From positions 1 through 64,000 of the forward strand of contig CM017455.1 in assembly GCA_007674295.1 (NCBI GenBank): a stretch of 64,000 nt of DNA, written 5' to 3'. This DNA is from Antonospora locustae. Lineage: Eukaryota > Microsporidia. Shown here piece after piece: positions 1-10,624 of the stretch (position 1 is the stretch's first letter; every line of letters begins with the position of its first letter). The notes beneath the pieces were generated by a model. It worked only from the letters and a program-made list of their open reading frames with translations. It was not told where the DNA came from and ran no database searches. The position numbers and the translations under genes are program-made.

Positions 1-2530
1 CGCATCGCAGGTCTGAGCAGTGCAGAGATGAATCGGTACCACCATTATGTATATGACGCACTTATATGCATCTTCAGTGCAGAGGACCATGCGTTTCTGG
101 AGTGTGTGTACAGCGTCCTGGTTACGTGCAGAATTATCGAACAGTACTACTATCTGGAAAACGTGCACACACGCGTGTACTTTGACTATGACTTCCTCAT
201 GCACGGGTTTGCGAGCATTTTCTCTCTATGATGTCCAGACGTAGAGTTGAAGACAACGTGTTTGGAAAAAATATATCGAATGCAGATGGCGACAGCGTGT
301 ACGACGGACACCTGTGCAGCATTCTGACAACCCCATACCGTATGGTAGACCTTATGTATGGTCTTGCTATGGAAATCGGGCTGAGCAGTAGTAGGACGCT
401 TTCTTGCGGTTTGGATGATATTCTTAGATCCTTGTTTCATTTGCGTTCTTCAAAAGGCGAAAGAAAGAGTGTGCAGCAGCGCTCGGAATTGCAGCCTTTG
501 TACAGGCTATTGGCAGCAAGGAAAACTGGGCTAGCGAGAAACTTGCGATTCTCGTACCCCCACTCTTGTTCTATATGGGACAGGACGGCCCAGATATAGA
601 CATCTTGTAGTCACACTCTCCTCTATTTGTTGAGAAAGCTTGTATTAGCACACAGGATGTGAGCAGTGATGTTGTGGAGCTGCTGTTTGAAAGTCTCTCG
701 TCGCCGTTTCAGGACCTTCGCACACAGCACTTGCTGTGCTGAGGTGCTGCTCAAGAAAAAGAGGCGTGGAGGTTAGGGACATGCTGGAGCCGTACTCAGC
801 GTCATTCTGCAAAAATATAAGCACAAAGGCAATAGGAACAACCTTCTTGGTCTTCTTGATTGTTTGTTGTCGTGTCAAGCCTTTTTCCACAGTTAGAAAT
901 CGAGCTGCAAACTCGCCCGCTTTCATGAGTGCGTCGGCTTGCAAGTAGTGCTGAGTCTTCCAGCGGCTCCTGAGGACGCGCTCCTTAGAACAAGAGGTCA
1001 GTTCTATCTGCTCAGGCTGCGAGAGACAGAGGAAGCCACTGCTGCGGCACTGGAGTGCATATGCAAGCATCTTGTCGATCCTGTATATAACGAGAACGAC
1101 ATGTTCATTGAGCACTGTAGGGAGATGGTATTGGGTGCCCGCAACAGGGCGGGTTGTAGCGAGCTTCTCGAACCGTCTTGTTTCGTGGCATCGTTTCACA
1201 GTCTGCATAGTGAAAGAACAAATGTACGGAACAATTTGTGTGTGTGTCTTGCTGTTCTTCGCATCTTCCCTGCAGATTTAGTGAGCGACATGGCAGGCAT
1301 CTGTGTTGCTCTCATGGCAGACTGCTCGGGCGAGGTTTTTCTGAGAGTGGTAAGAATCCTATCACACTTTCCAAGAGTTGTAGAGGCAGACCGCATCGGC
1401 ACTCTGCTTTCGCGCCGTTTCTGGGCGATGTGGACACGTCTATAATCACACTTATTGAGCGCCATGTGTGCATTGCAGAGGCACTGCTGGGATCACCTTG
1501 ACAGCACTAATGTCTTGGAGCTTGTAGTTCAGATGTTGCAGAAGTCAGTGTCCATGCGCAGCGTCCTTAGAGCCCAGACACCAAGGCTCAGAAAGCTAGC
1601 AGTCCAGGAGGGCTCTCAGATGTCCGTGAACCGCAGCCCTGCTTCTCTCGCACATGAGCCATTCCTTCGAGGATACTGAGTTGTTACACATACTGTCAAG
1701 ATACAGCTCCCTCTATCATACAGAATACATGCAGTTCATGAGTATGAATGCTACACGAATGACACATAAGCATATGAACACAATATATTCCGTGGCGCCC
1801 CATGTAGTATTTAATCGCAAAGTGTTAGATACCGTGCGTCCAGACTACCATGATGCAGAGTACACAGAGACAGTACGCGATGCAGTTCTCAGAAATGCAT
1901 GCATGTTTGGAGACGATACCGGGACTACATGTCTGCGACACGATATTGTGTTTGAAAGAATGAGAGAAAAAGACAGCCACGTGGCTCTTCTAGACAGCAA
2001 CATGGGCTTTTCAGAAGCCGCGTATCTCTTCCGCCACCGTCCAACACCAGAACTCTTTACACAGCTTGCATTGTACAGTGAGTCACCCTCCAGAATACTA
2101 GAAGCACTGAAGGCACCACTTCTTGACCCAGAGACGATGGAGAATGCTGTGCTAGGCGTATTTGGTCATGGTGTTTCGTACAAGACGCATCTAATGGTGC
2201 TCATTCCTCTCCTCACAGAAAGACCTGAGCTAATAACTTTCCGTATTCTTCCAAAAGTAGTCGACGCAATCCACAGGCTCTTTGGTACAGCAAGTGCTGC
2301 ACACAAGCTTGTCGGTGGGCGGCTTCTGCTTTCTGCATACCGCTTTGCAGGTCCTCACACGAGCTACAGCACATTGTTCACGCATCTATTCAACTTCTGT
2401 GTGGCAATGGCAAGCAAGGAGCTGATTGAGCTCTACAAGGAGTTCGATTTGGACATAGGTGAAGATATTGATCTTGAGGGGTGCAAACACACGCACACTT
2501 GCAGAGTGCCTGTCACACGAGATCAGCAGA
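1..2530 (+). pseudogene. TRA1: TRA1 5' part with interrupted reading frame
   Basis: This stretch runs into the open TRA1 frame that follows and looks like its helical-repeat part, but no single frame stays open. Plausible coding pieces are frame 1 (1 to about 228), frame 3 (about 228-455), frame 2 (about 458-740, with a TAG at 608-610), frame 1 or 3 (about 740-940), frame 3 (about 940-1440), frame 2 (about 1440-1500), frame 3 (about 1500-1670), frame 1 (1654 to about 2490), then frame 2. The piece beginning CAAALGIAAFVQAIGSKE near 470 reads as clear coding sequence. The gene must start before the window. Either this is real decay of the 5' half or it is a run of sequencing or assembly errors near a contig end. 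I am confident of the frame breaks, not of the cause. Confidence 0.6.
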
Positions 2531-5500
2531 GGAAAATCTGCACATCTCTATGCACAAATGTTGACTTACCTCAGTGAGCATCTCAGTGATAGCGAGGAGG
2601 ACATAGTTCCTGCACTTGCTGAGCACCTCTTCAGACATTGTCCTGACTTCTGCATCGAACGCATGCACAGCACAAGAAAAACACCCTTTATTGCGTATCA
2701 TCTTCTTGTACATGCTCTTGGAAGAGAGAACATGCCTAAAGGATTTGATCATGAGCTTGTACTTGGAACGCTAGAAGGCCTTCTGGATGCATTTGTGGAC
2801 ATGGCATCAGGACATGCCAGGGTATCTGGTTCGAAGACAAGCATTGTCGAATTGCAATATGTTTTTGAGAAATATCCTTTTGCAAAGGACGCGAGATATC
2901 TTGCGTTTCTTGGCCGTCTTGCAAGCCACGTGGACGACTTCTATGTCTTTGAGGAGATCATTACAATCATGGAAACAACAGATGTCGAGGGCTTGGATTT
3001 TCTGGACCTCTCAAAAGACACAGAGAGCTTCCTCAACTTTGTTGTATATATCTTTCGAAGTAGCAAACACGTGCGTTTCTACGAGGACCTCCAGAAATGC
3101 TTTGTACGAGGTCTTCAATCGCAAATTCCATACATCAGAAATGAGTTCCATCAGCTGTTTGAAGAGAGTCTGTCATTCGACAAGGTAGAAAGACTGAAGT
3201 ATCTTCTGTCTTTTGATTGGAATATGTTTGAGAGACACTGGACATACACCTTTTTACGGCTAATGGTAGACGGGAATCTAGACATTCGCACGCCAAGACT
3301 ATATGCAGTAGGTAGCGACACTTTTTACGAGGGCATCTACACAAAGGAGGCCAAAAACACAACACATGTCGAGACGTGCGCTGAAAGAGCATTTTCAAGT
3401 CTCGAAAAGTTCCGCAAGCGACTTCCGATGTATGTACCAGCAAGTCTGAGAGATGTTATCCTAGATGTATGTTTCCACAACGAGAATGCATGTCTTGAAC
3501 TTCTCTTTTCATACTTGAAAAGCCTCGTAGGAAGAGATAGCAGGTGGGTAGAGAGCTTTGAAAAGGACTTCAGAGGCTTTGCACACGCACTTAACACTAG
3601 TAGAAGAAGCAGCACTGCTGTTGAAATGTTTTTATCTGTATTCAACTATTTTGTGCCGGACGTGAGAATCCGGCACGGTGTTCCCTTTGCAGGCCTTGGC
3701 GGTCTCAGCTTGAGCGAGAGAAACAAAATATACAAGATTGCAGAGGTAGAAGAGTTTTACTATGGCTCATTCTCATCAATGCTCCGCGAAACAGACCTAG
3801 CCATTCGTGAGATGTTGATTGGAAACTACGGAGAAGCACAGCGCCTGATACTGAAGGCAGGCGAGTATCTTGATAGGGAGAACTTCAGTCGCGAAGAGGC
3901 CGAATTTATGAAAGAGGAGTGGAAGAATGCAGCTAAGAACCTTGCACAATGGGACATGCTCTACGAGGTCTCTGCATCCACAAAGGACTACAATGCAGAG
4001 GCCGAAAGCTACTTTATATCCCGCGGCGCTGGTTCCGAGCTACGGGGTATTCTGACAAAGATGGAGAGGACCTACGACAGGTTTGTTTTTGAATGCATAT
4101 GCGATCCACACAGCCAGGATCTTGACTCTGCTCTCTACTTGGGACAACAGGAGCTTGCGCAGGCACCTCTTTATACACCACAATTCTCGCGCATTCTTTC
4201 CAGAGTGCAGGCTGTGGTCGAACTCGGAGAGAAGCTGCGCAGCCGCTCACACACTGCATGGGCACGCCGCGAACCCTTTCGCAACGCGCCTCTTGCAGAG
4301 TGGGCATACTTCTATAGCTTTCGGGAATGCTTGTTTGGCCCTGATGAGAACGACAGCGAGTTACAACACGAGCTCGCAAGGACCTTGAACAGAATTACTG
4401 GAATTGCGATCAAGAGGCGAAACTGGGATGCTGCAAGTCACTTTGGTGCCAAAGTGTTTGCCATAAAGAACATCCGCCCTTCTGATGCGTTCGAGAAGAT
4501 CTGCAATGAACTTGAGATATATCTGCAACAGGATGACCGCGAACAGGGCCTGAGAAGAGCCCGAATGGTGAACGTCGGGTATTTCACGGATGAACAGCGA
4601 GGCACTGTGTTTGGATATATTGCAAGGTTTGGAGAATCTGATAACAGCTACAGAAGTGCAGTGCAAATCTGCCCTACAAACGCATGGTGCTGGTTTAACT
4701 GGGGACAGTACCTAGAGAAGAAGGCAGGAAAGAGTGCCGAGGAAACACAGAATGCAATTGAAAACATCTTTGTGGCGTTTCTTCATGCAGCAGTGTATTC
4801 GCGAAGCAGAGATGCATTCAAATCTTTCATAAGATGCTTGCGGTATTTTGAGTATGAGCAAAAGGTAGATATCGGCAGACACCTGCGAGAGAGCATTCGC
4901 TTTCTCAGCTACCATGCTCTCTCCTGGTTCTGTTGCTTCTTCATCGGCGAGATAGTGGAAAAAGGAAGTACATGCTCCGAAATGTGCCTTGATAAGCTCT
5001 TCCATCACATTCCACAGGCTGCTTTGCGGCTTGCACAGATCCAGATCGACAGGCTTCTTTCGCCTGCGCTGCACACAGAAAGAACCGAAGCAGCAGCACG
5101 CAGGCTCCAGAGCATTCTTGGGCGTTCGCGATTCGAAAGCTCTCGTGAACAACTTGGACTGACTGTTATCATCTCATTTTTCAAGAAGAAGATAGTGTTC
5201 ACGCTAGAAGAGACAGCCTATGCACTTTTGGACTCAATATTCTCCACAGCAGCGTCGCAGATAGAAGGAAAGATCCCTGCATTCGACCTCAGAAAGATCG
5301 TCCAAAGAGTCATTAGCGTTGCAAAAGCTTCATGCTGGAACCAAGATCTGCTTGACAGTTTGTTGGATGATTTCTCATGTGATTCAATGACTCTTGTTGA
5401 GCTTGCGCTAAAGACATACAGATGGCTGGAGATCATAGAAAACATCCTTAAGACATATGTATTCAAAGGCGCCGCAGACGTAGGCATCGCAGGCCTCACT

Positions 5501-6562
5501 AGGCGCCTAGGTGGATTCAGAGTGCTCATGTTTGGGCGCAACGAATATAGAGAGCACACATCAAGAGTATATATCGACCATTTCAGACCTGCACCAGCCC
5601 TTTGTGTGAACAGGCAACTTCTCACTAGGTCGCTGACAGCAGTAGGCTCCGATGGAAAGGACTACGTCTATTCTGTGACAGTAGCCGGCTCTGGACACCG
5701 TGCATCAGAATGCAACGTCTCTATTCTTGCTGAGCTTGTTGATTTGGATCTGGAGCTCCGTCCCGACTTCTACAGCACCTTGATTGGCATTCCAAGACCA
5801 GTGAATCTAACCTCGGACGTCGACTTGGTTGCAGTCCCGGAACCCATCGTGTTCTTCGGAGACTTGCTTGAGGACTACCTGTTCAAGACACAGAGAACAC
5901 CCAAGAAGATTCTCTTTGAGTACCTTGCAGCAATCGAGAAGCTATCCGGAGAAAAGATGTATCCAGGTCTTGAGCGTCTTTACGAATATGTCGACCAAAT
6001 AAATTCCCACTACAGTGGACAAAAGAACACAGAACATGTTGTTGACAATACAGAGGCGCCCGCAATTCTGGGAAACAATAAGCTTCCGACAAAGCAGCTC
6101 AGGCTCAAAGCTTTCAGAAAGATAATGGAAATAGTTAGGAAGAACGTACTCTCTGATGGGTTTGAGGAACTATACGGGGACAGCCACACGTTCTTTGTGT
6201 TTAAGAGAAAAAGCATTCAGAGCTATGCTCTAGTATCTGCCTTTGCCTATGCAATGTTCATGCACCAGCACCATCCTAGCCGTGTGGGAATCGGCGTATT
6301 TTCTGCCACAGTGACCTTAAGTAGTGTTCTTCCCTTCACACCAGATGAAAACGATTACTTTAGAATGACACAGAATATCCAGCATCTCTTTAGAGAAGAG
6401 GGTCTTGAGGGTGTTTTCGCTCCGTTAGCACACAGGTTCTCAGTCTTTATGAGTAAAGAGGATTTCATCAGGTGTTTGTCGAGCATATGTTCAAAAGAAA
6501 TTACAGCGAAGTTGCATCAAGACTTTCCGCCATGTCCAGTGGAAAAATTAGAAACATCATGA
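2459..6562 (+). CDS. TRA1: Tra1/TRRAP, central and C-terminal part (PIKK-family pseudokinase)
   Basis: Large scaffold subunit of the SAGA and NuA4 histone acetyltransferase complexes that contacts transcription activators. The 1367-codon open frame is mostly helical FAT-type repeats, then a PI3K-like fold near residues 1000-1330. The part around FAYAMFMHQHHPSRVG and NDYFRMTQNIQHLF matches the Tra1 C-terminus. I see no HRD or DFG catalytic motifs, as expected of the Tra1 pseudokinase. The true N-terminus lies in the broken region upstream, so base 2459 is only where the frame becomes open. At the 3' end this frame stops at 6562, but frame 1 from about 6487 to the TAA at 6622-6624 encodes a typical FATC ending (SDPENLCMRNILWHPWL). 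A further frame change near 6450-6487 is therefore needed to finish the protein. Confidence 0.82.
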   Translation: MKILILRGANTRTLAECLSHEISRGKSAHLYAQMLTYLSEHLSDSEEDIVPALAEHLFRHCPDFCIERMHSTRKTPFIAYHLLVHALGRENMPKGFDHELVLGTLEGLLDAFVDMASGHARVSGSKTSIVELQYVFEKYPFAKDARYLAFLGRLASHVDDFYVFEEIITIMETTDVEGLDFLDLSKDTESFLNFVVYIFRSSKHVRFYEDLQKCFVRGLQSQIPYIRNEFHQLFEESLSFDKVERLKYLLSFDWNMFERHWTYTFLRLMVDGNLDIRTPRLYAVGSDTFYEGIYTKEAKNTTHVETCAERAFSSLEKFRKRLPMYVPASLRDVILDVCFHNENACLELLFSYLKSLVGRDSRWVESFEKDFRGFAHALNTSRRSSTAVEMFLSVFNYFVPDVRIRHGVPFAGLGGLSLSERNKIYKIAEVEEFYYGSFSSMLRETDLAIREMLIGNYGEAQRLILKAGEYLDRENFSREEAEFMKEEWKNAAKNLAQWDMLYEVSASTKDYNAEAESYFISRGAGSELRGILTKMERTYDRFVFECICDPHSQDLDSALYLGQQELAQAPLYTPQFSRILSRVQAVVELGEKLRSRSHTAWARREPFRNAPLAEWAYFYSFRECLFGPDENDSELQHELARTLNRITGIAIKRRNWDAASHFGAKVFAIKNIRPSDAFEKICNELEIYLQQDDREQGLRRARMVNVGYFTDEQRGTVFGYIARFGESDNSYRSAVQICPTNAWCWFNWGQYLEKKAGKSAEETQNAIENIFVAFLHAAVYSRSRDAFKSFIRCLRYFEYEQKVDIGRHLRESIRFLSYHALSWFCCFFIGEIVEKGSTCSEMCLDKLFHHIPQAALRLAQIQIDRLLSPALHTERTEAAARRLQSILGRSRFESSREQLGLTVIISFFKKKIVFTLEETAYALLDSIFSTAASQIEGKIPAFDLRKIVQRVISVAKASCWNQDLLDSLLDDFSCDSMTLVELALKTYRWLEIIENILKTYVFKGAADVGIAGLTRRLGGFRVLMFGRNEYREHTSRVYIDHFRPAPALCVNRQLLTRSLTAVGSDGKDYVYSVTVAGSGHRASECNVSILAELVDLDLELRPDFYSTLIGIPRPVNLTSDVDLVAVPEPIVFFGDLLEDYLFKTQRTPKKILFEYLAAIEKLSGEKMYPGLERLYEYVDQINSHYSGQKNTEHVVDNTEAPAILGNNKLPTKQLRLKAFRKIMEIVRKNVLSDGFEELYGDSHTFFVFKRKSIQSYALVSAFAYAMFMHQHHPSRVGIGVFSATVTLSSVLPFTPDENDYFRMTQNIQHLFREEGLEGVFAPLAHRFSVFMSKEDFIRCLSSICSKEITAKLHQDFPPCPVEKLETS

Positions 6563-6624
6563 ACGAGTCGTCTGACCCTGAGAACCTATGTATGCGAAAC
6601 ATCTTATGGCATCCCTGGCTCTAA
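6487..6624 (+). pseudogene. TRA1: TRA1 FATC end in a shifted frame
   Basis: Frame 1 here encodes a 45-residue tail ending in LWHPWL and a TAA stop. FATC domains of the PIKK family end in just this way, with a Trp-x-x-Trp-like hydrophobic terminus. The main TRA1 frame (frame 2) runs out at 6562 with an unrelated, Pro-rich tail. The conserved ending is therefore in a different frame from the body of the gene, so there is a net one-base change between about 6450 and 6487, or an assembly error there. Confidence 0.6.
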
Positions 6625-7616
6625 GAATTGTAGGTTATAGCACCTCCGCGTTAATAGGTGCAACAAAAAAGAAGAAAGGTTGTGCTTGTAAACAAAAATC
6701 TCAAAAACGCTTGAAATAGTGCAGTCTAGTAAAAGTGAATAAACAACATGCTATCGTTAAGCTGCACTATTGTATTAGCATGTTAGTTGCTCTTTACATG
6801 CTTCACTGCGTATGTGTCTCTGCATATATTCGGCTTTCTTTACTTACACCTTTTGAAAAGCAATCCTTGTCATCTAAACTTTTTGCGATAACTTTATTTA
6901 AAGCGTTTGAAACACAAAACTTCTTTGCATGTTATGACCTATCTTATGTGTCAAGCACTTTATTTATAGTTATAAAAAGCTATCTAATACATAAATAAAT
7001 ATCACTATCTATGGAATATGCATACAATTTCGTGAGAGTTGTTGAAATCGCTGGCGTGTGTATCGAGTCCGGCATATACATCAGAACGGGCCCAAAGCTT
7101 GGCCATATAACAAGTTTGATATTGTAGTTTACGATAATACTAGGAATGAAATGACCATCAAGGAAATGAAAATAACCTTTATGGTGAGGTTGCAAGAGGT
7201 TGGGATTGGGTCTCTTGCTGCCGAGCTGAACTGAAGAGCCACAGGTGCAAGGTTGTGGTAGTTTATGTGATGATCTGAAATGATGTGGTAACTCCATGTC
7301 ACAGGAAGTACCCCAAGGAGACTGTAACTCCAATAAATGTGGATATCATCCTCATTTAAACTATAGCACTAAGGAAAACTGTTGCAAGCTTGGTTGAGAG
7401 CCAAGGAAGAATGACTCTGCAAGTGATTCATTCACTCAACTATTCGAGTATAATGAAAATGGTCTTTCTAAATAAATCACTAAGATCATGTACAAATAGG
7501 ATCAAAAGCTTCTGCATGCATGATAGATAAATAGGTTTATTTGTTAAGTTACAAGATTTAAAAATTATATAAATAATTATTCTTATTTTTGTCATTTTTT
7601 AGAACATGCTATTAAT
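6625..7616. other. Gene-free stretch after TRA1 with a GC-richer island
   Basis: Composition drops sharply to AT-rich after TRA1. An island at about 7010-7340 is clearly GC-richer than its surroundings and holds a short plus-strand open stretch (from 7012, about 38 codons). It matches no gene I recognise. A diverged copy of the dispersed repeat follows at about 7340-7480. I see no supported gene. Confidence 0.5.
7340..7480 (+). repeat. Dispersed repeat, copy C (diverged)
   Basis: It shares the landmark AGCACTAAGGAAA-CTGTTGCAAG (written here with a gap) and the tail TTTCTAAATAAA with copy A at 14623. It also keeps a small hairpin just upstream (AAATG..GGA paired with TCC..CATTT at about 7337-7360). 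The middle is diverged. Confidence 0.55.
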
Positions 7617-8189
7617 TCATTTACCTGCAAATAAAATGACTTTTTCATAAATAATATTTTTCTTTGAAACTTTCCATTCTCCATTAATTAAGTTTACGTT
7701 GTAAACATGAATCTTCTGTATGGTATTTTGATCGTTTTTTGCTATCCTTAAAATGAAACTTTCTCCTTTACCTTTAGGTTTCATGAAAGCAAAAGATTTT
7801 GCTGCATCATAGGGGAATTTTGTAAATATTGTCTTTGGCTTTCCAAAGGCATCATGAGCTACTGTGTTATCATCCAATACCTCATACCAATGTTGTTTAT
7901 TAAGCATATAATAGCTAGATGCCTTAGTTAACAACCTAAATTTGTCTTTCAAATCTACTGAACTCCTACACGGATGAAATACATCTGAGGAGCTCAATAT
8001 TAATTGCCATTTTCCTTCTCCATGCTTTTCAATACCTTTTAAAAGTGCATCTTGCTCCGCACTAGACCATGGATGTTTTTCTCTGGTAACAATTGAATAT
8101 GCTATTGGTATTTTCTTTCTGTTATTTTCTAGATGTATTACAATAGTGTTCGGCTGTTTAGCACTTTCAGTGTTTTTAGCATAGTTCAT
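7617..8189 (-). CDS. Myb/SANT telobox DNA-binding protein
   Basis: A 190-residue protein with one Myb-like domain at about residues 38-90: it starts PWSSAEQDALLKGIEKHGEG, has KWQLIL in helix 2, and ends with VDLKDKFRLL. VDLKDKxR is the telobox signature of telomere-repeat binding proteins such as TRF1/2, Taz1 and Tbf1, so a role at telomeres or as a Tbf1-like regulator is likely. Here the Myb domain sits near the N-terminus rather than at the C-terminus as in TRF. The remaining 100 residues are not recognised. The start is the ATG just after CCCTA (two bases after CCC), the usual signal here. It is divergent from the PAB1 gene across about 370 bp. Confidence 0.75.
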   Translation of the reverse strand: MNYAKNTESAKQPNTIVIHLENNRKKIPIAYSIVTREKHPWSSAEQDALLKGIEKHGEGKWQLILSSSDVFHPCRSSVDLKDKFRLLTKASSYYMLNKQHWYEVLDDNTVAHDAFGKPKTIFTKFPYDAAKSFAFMKPKGKGESFILRIAKNDQNTIQKIHVYNVNLINGEWKVSKKNIIYEKVILFAGK

Positions 8190-8561
8190 TAGGGCTTGTA
8201 AACATTATGTCTATAATATCGTAATGAATCATGTGTATTACTGTTGCAATTTAATAACAGAAGATTAAAACATAATTTTTTTGACACTATTTGAAAGATT
8301 TGTGCTAAAATTGCTTGTCATTTATATAACTAGTCATGAATAAACTAGGAAATATATTGTTTTGATAAGGCCAACTAAAAAGCATGGAAACTAACTAGTG
8401 AATAACATGTAAAAATTAGATTAAAAAAATGATAATTAAATAAAAAAGAATTAAAGAGTTTTGTAATAAATATTCACAGTCTATAAAGTTAGAATTATCC
8501 GTTTCTTTCTTTTAGTAAACGAATATAAACCTTTGTAAAAAATTTACCCTTGGTGTGTGCT
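8190..8561. other. Divergent AT-rich spacer, telobox gene / PAB1
   Basis: About 370 bp between two divergent starts. It is AT-rich with CCC at each end (8194-8196 on the minus strand as read from the gene, and 8547-8549). I see no gene or RNA in it. Confidence 0.5.
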
Positions 8562-10055
8562 ATGGATTCAATAAGTAGCAAAGAAAATGACCAGAACGAT
8601 GTTACCACGCTGTATGTAGGAAATCTCTCTCTGAATACTACAGATGTCGACATATATAGGCTATTCACAACAATAGGAAGTATTTCATCGGTCAAACTTG
8701 TTAGGCCATCTAATGACCAATTTTACTTTAAGCCTACATGCTATGCTTATGTGTCATATCGTAAAAAAGATGTTGCGGAAGAAGCTATTCGACGACTTAA
8801 CTTCTATGAATTGCATGGGATGCAAATGAGAGTTATGATATGTGATAAAAATATTCTAAAATGTGGAGAGTGCAATGTTATTGTGAAGAATTTGCCTGAA
8901 GATATTGATGACAAAACACTTTATGATACATTTTCTTTGTTTGGAAGGGTCATCTCCTCAAAAGTTGCATGCAGAAATGGTAAGTCTCTTGGATATGGAT
9001 ATGTGCAATATGCTGATAAAAAGTCAGCTAAAAAGGCTATAAAATTAGGGACAGGTACTAAAATGAATCAGAATATTCTAGTAGTTGAAAAATATGAAAA
9101 AAAGAGTTCTAGTACAGACGATTCCTTTACAAATGTATACATCAAGAACTTTCCTTCTAACATAGAGGAAGAACAATTAAGAGGTATTTTAGAAAAGTAT
9201 GGGGAAATTCTCTCGTTCTATATGCCTAGAAAAGAAAACGGAGAACCAAAAGGGTTTGCTTTCTGTAACTTTAAGAATTTTGAGTCTGCAAAAAGCGTAG
9301 TGGATGAACTTCATAATACAAATGTTTTTGAATTGCCAGAACCATTCTACATACAAAGAGCACAGCCAAGAAGTGAAAGAGAAATCGAAATCAGAAGCAG
9401 CATAGCAAAGCTCTCTATTGAAGGAAAAAGCTTCAAAAGAAACCTGTATGTTACGAATATTCCAGGAAATTGTAATGAACAAGAAATACTGGAATTGTTT
9501 TCTAAGTATGGCCAAATCATATCAGTATCTGTAAAACCAGATTCCAGATCAAAACAGGGAACCAATTTCGCTTATGTTTGTTTTTCAAAACCAGAAGAGG
9601 CAAATTCCGCCATGGAAAATTCGGCATATATTTCAATTGATGGCAACAAACTTTCTATTTCATTGTTTAAATGTAAGAGGGAGCGTGAATTAGAAAGAGA
9701 AAATAGTAATTTTGCTTATCAGCCAGGATTTTTGCTTCAACAAAAAATGGGTGGAATTTATGATACTCGTATTGATCAAGTTTATGATATACAAGCCTAT
9801 AATGATTTGTATAAACTTGCTTATTCTCAGGCAGTCAAATATGAAGATATGTGGGACGTTATGGGTGTAAACGATTGTGCTGAATTTGCTGATAAAGTTA
9901 CACGTATAATTTTAAAAGAATACCGTGCCAAATCGCAGAGTACTATTGATTTGTCAAGTTCTTTAACAGAATATAATATCTACGATGTCGTGAGGCAATA
10001 TAACGAGAATAGTGGCTCGTCATCAGGCATGTTATCAAAGAAAAATAAAAAATGA
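8562..10055 (+). CDS. PAB1: Polyadenylate-binding protein with four RRMs
   Basis: Cytoplasmic poly(A)-binding protein that stabilises mRNA and bridges tail and cap. Four RRMs follow one another: RNP2/RNP1 pairs LYVGNL / CYAYVSY (residues about 13-85), VIVKNL / GYGYVQY (about 105-175), VYIKNF / GFAFCNF (about 190-265) and LYVTNI / NFAYVCF (about 295-365). A helical C-terminal part follows (about 410-480, around MWDVMGVNDCAEFADKV) where a PABC/MLLE domain would sit, but I do not see a clear MLLE motif. Total 497 residues, shorter than the roughly 580 of yeast. The start is the ATG at 8562, 12 nt after CCC; an upstream TTG in the same frame is not needed. Confidence 0.92.
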   Translation: MDSISSKENDQNDVTTLYVGNLSLNTTDVDIYRLFTTIGSISSVKLVRPSNDQFYFKPTCYAYVSYRKKDVAEEAIRRLNFYELHGMQMRVMICDKNILKCGECNVIVKNLPEDIDDKTLYDTFSLFGRVISSKVACRNGKSLGYGYVQYADKKSAKKAIKLGTGTKMNQNILVVEKYEKKSSSTDDSFTNVYIKNFPSNIEEEQLRGILEKYGEILSFYMPRKENGEPKGFAFCNFKNFESAKSVVDELHNTNVFELPEPFYIQRAQPRSEREIEIRSSIAKLSIEGKSFKRNLYVTNIPGNCNEQEILELFSKYGQIISVSVKPDSRSKQGTNFAYVCFSKPEEANSAMENSAYISIDGNKLSISLFKCKRERELERENSNFAYQPGFLLQQKMGGIYDTRIDQVYDIQAYNDLYKLAYSQAVKYEDMWDVMGVNDCAEFADKVTRIILKEYRAKSQSTIDLSSSLTEYNIYDVVRQYNENSGSSSGMLSKKNKK

Positions 10056-10624
10056 TAATGGCCTTCCTAAACTTTTTGTCTTCTTATTTATTATTCAAAA
10101 GAAAATTGAAATTTTTTTACACGTTTTTAATAAAAATGCCTCTTTAATAAGTATTCTGTTCATATTTTTATACAACCTATTTAAAACATGGAATCGTACA
10201 TGCAACAGTTTGAATACAATTATGGTATCCAACTTCTTCCTACAAACAAGTTTATTGCGTTTGTGCATGCCCTTAACGCACAAAATAAGCTCTAGTATAC
10301 GACAAAGTATTAGTGGTTTTTATATGATTATAAAAATTTTGAATATTTATAATTTTCATTAAAAAATGGGTTTTTACTTTCTCAAATGCTTTTGTAAAAG
10401 CCTAGATTAAGTAACGTAATAACAGCATCCGAGCGAATTTTTTTCTTCTATCCATATAAAAATGTATTGTTCCTAAATAAGTTCTGACTATACACCATGA
10501 TCACTCTTTTTTATTTACAATATTAGATTGAATTAACATATATTTTATATTTTAAAAAATTGCAGCATGCATTGAATGAGAAATATAAACATAAATTCAT
10601 AAATTAAACGCTTTTAAAGCAAAT
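10056..10624. other. AT-rich intergenic stretch
   Basis: About 570 bp between PAB1 and tRNA-Ala. It is highly AT-rich with many short runs of A and T. No gene, RNA or repeat was recognised. Confidence 0.5.

Noticed and set aside
645..1208. 187-codon minus-strand frame in the TRA1 5' region
   Set aside because: It runs opposite the TRA1 pieces, has no recognisable domain, and the plus-strand pieces make better sense as TRA1.
6735..6998. 87-codon plus-strand frame after TRA1
   Set aside because: It begins with GTG, the first ATG leaves about 72 codons, there is no CCC/GGG near it, and the sequence is AT-rich without family resemblance.
6980..7333. 117-codon minus-strand frame in the GC-richer island
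   Set aside because: No conserved motif, no start signal, and it overlaps a region better seen as part of a repeat or RNA.
10012..10362. 116-codon plus-strand frame at the end of PAB1
   Set aside because: It begins inside PAB1 without an upstream signal and is low-complexity AT-rich sequence.
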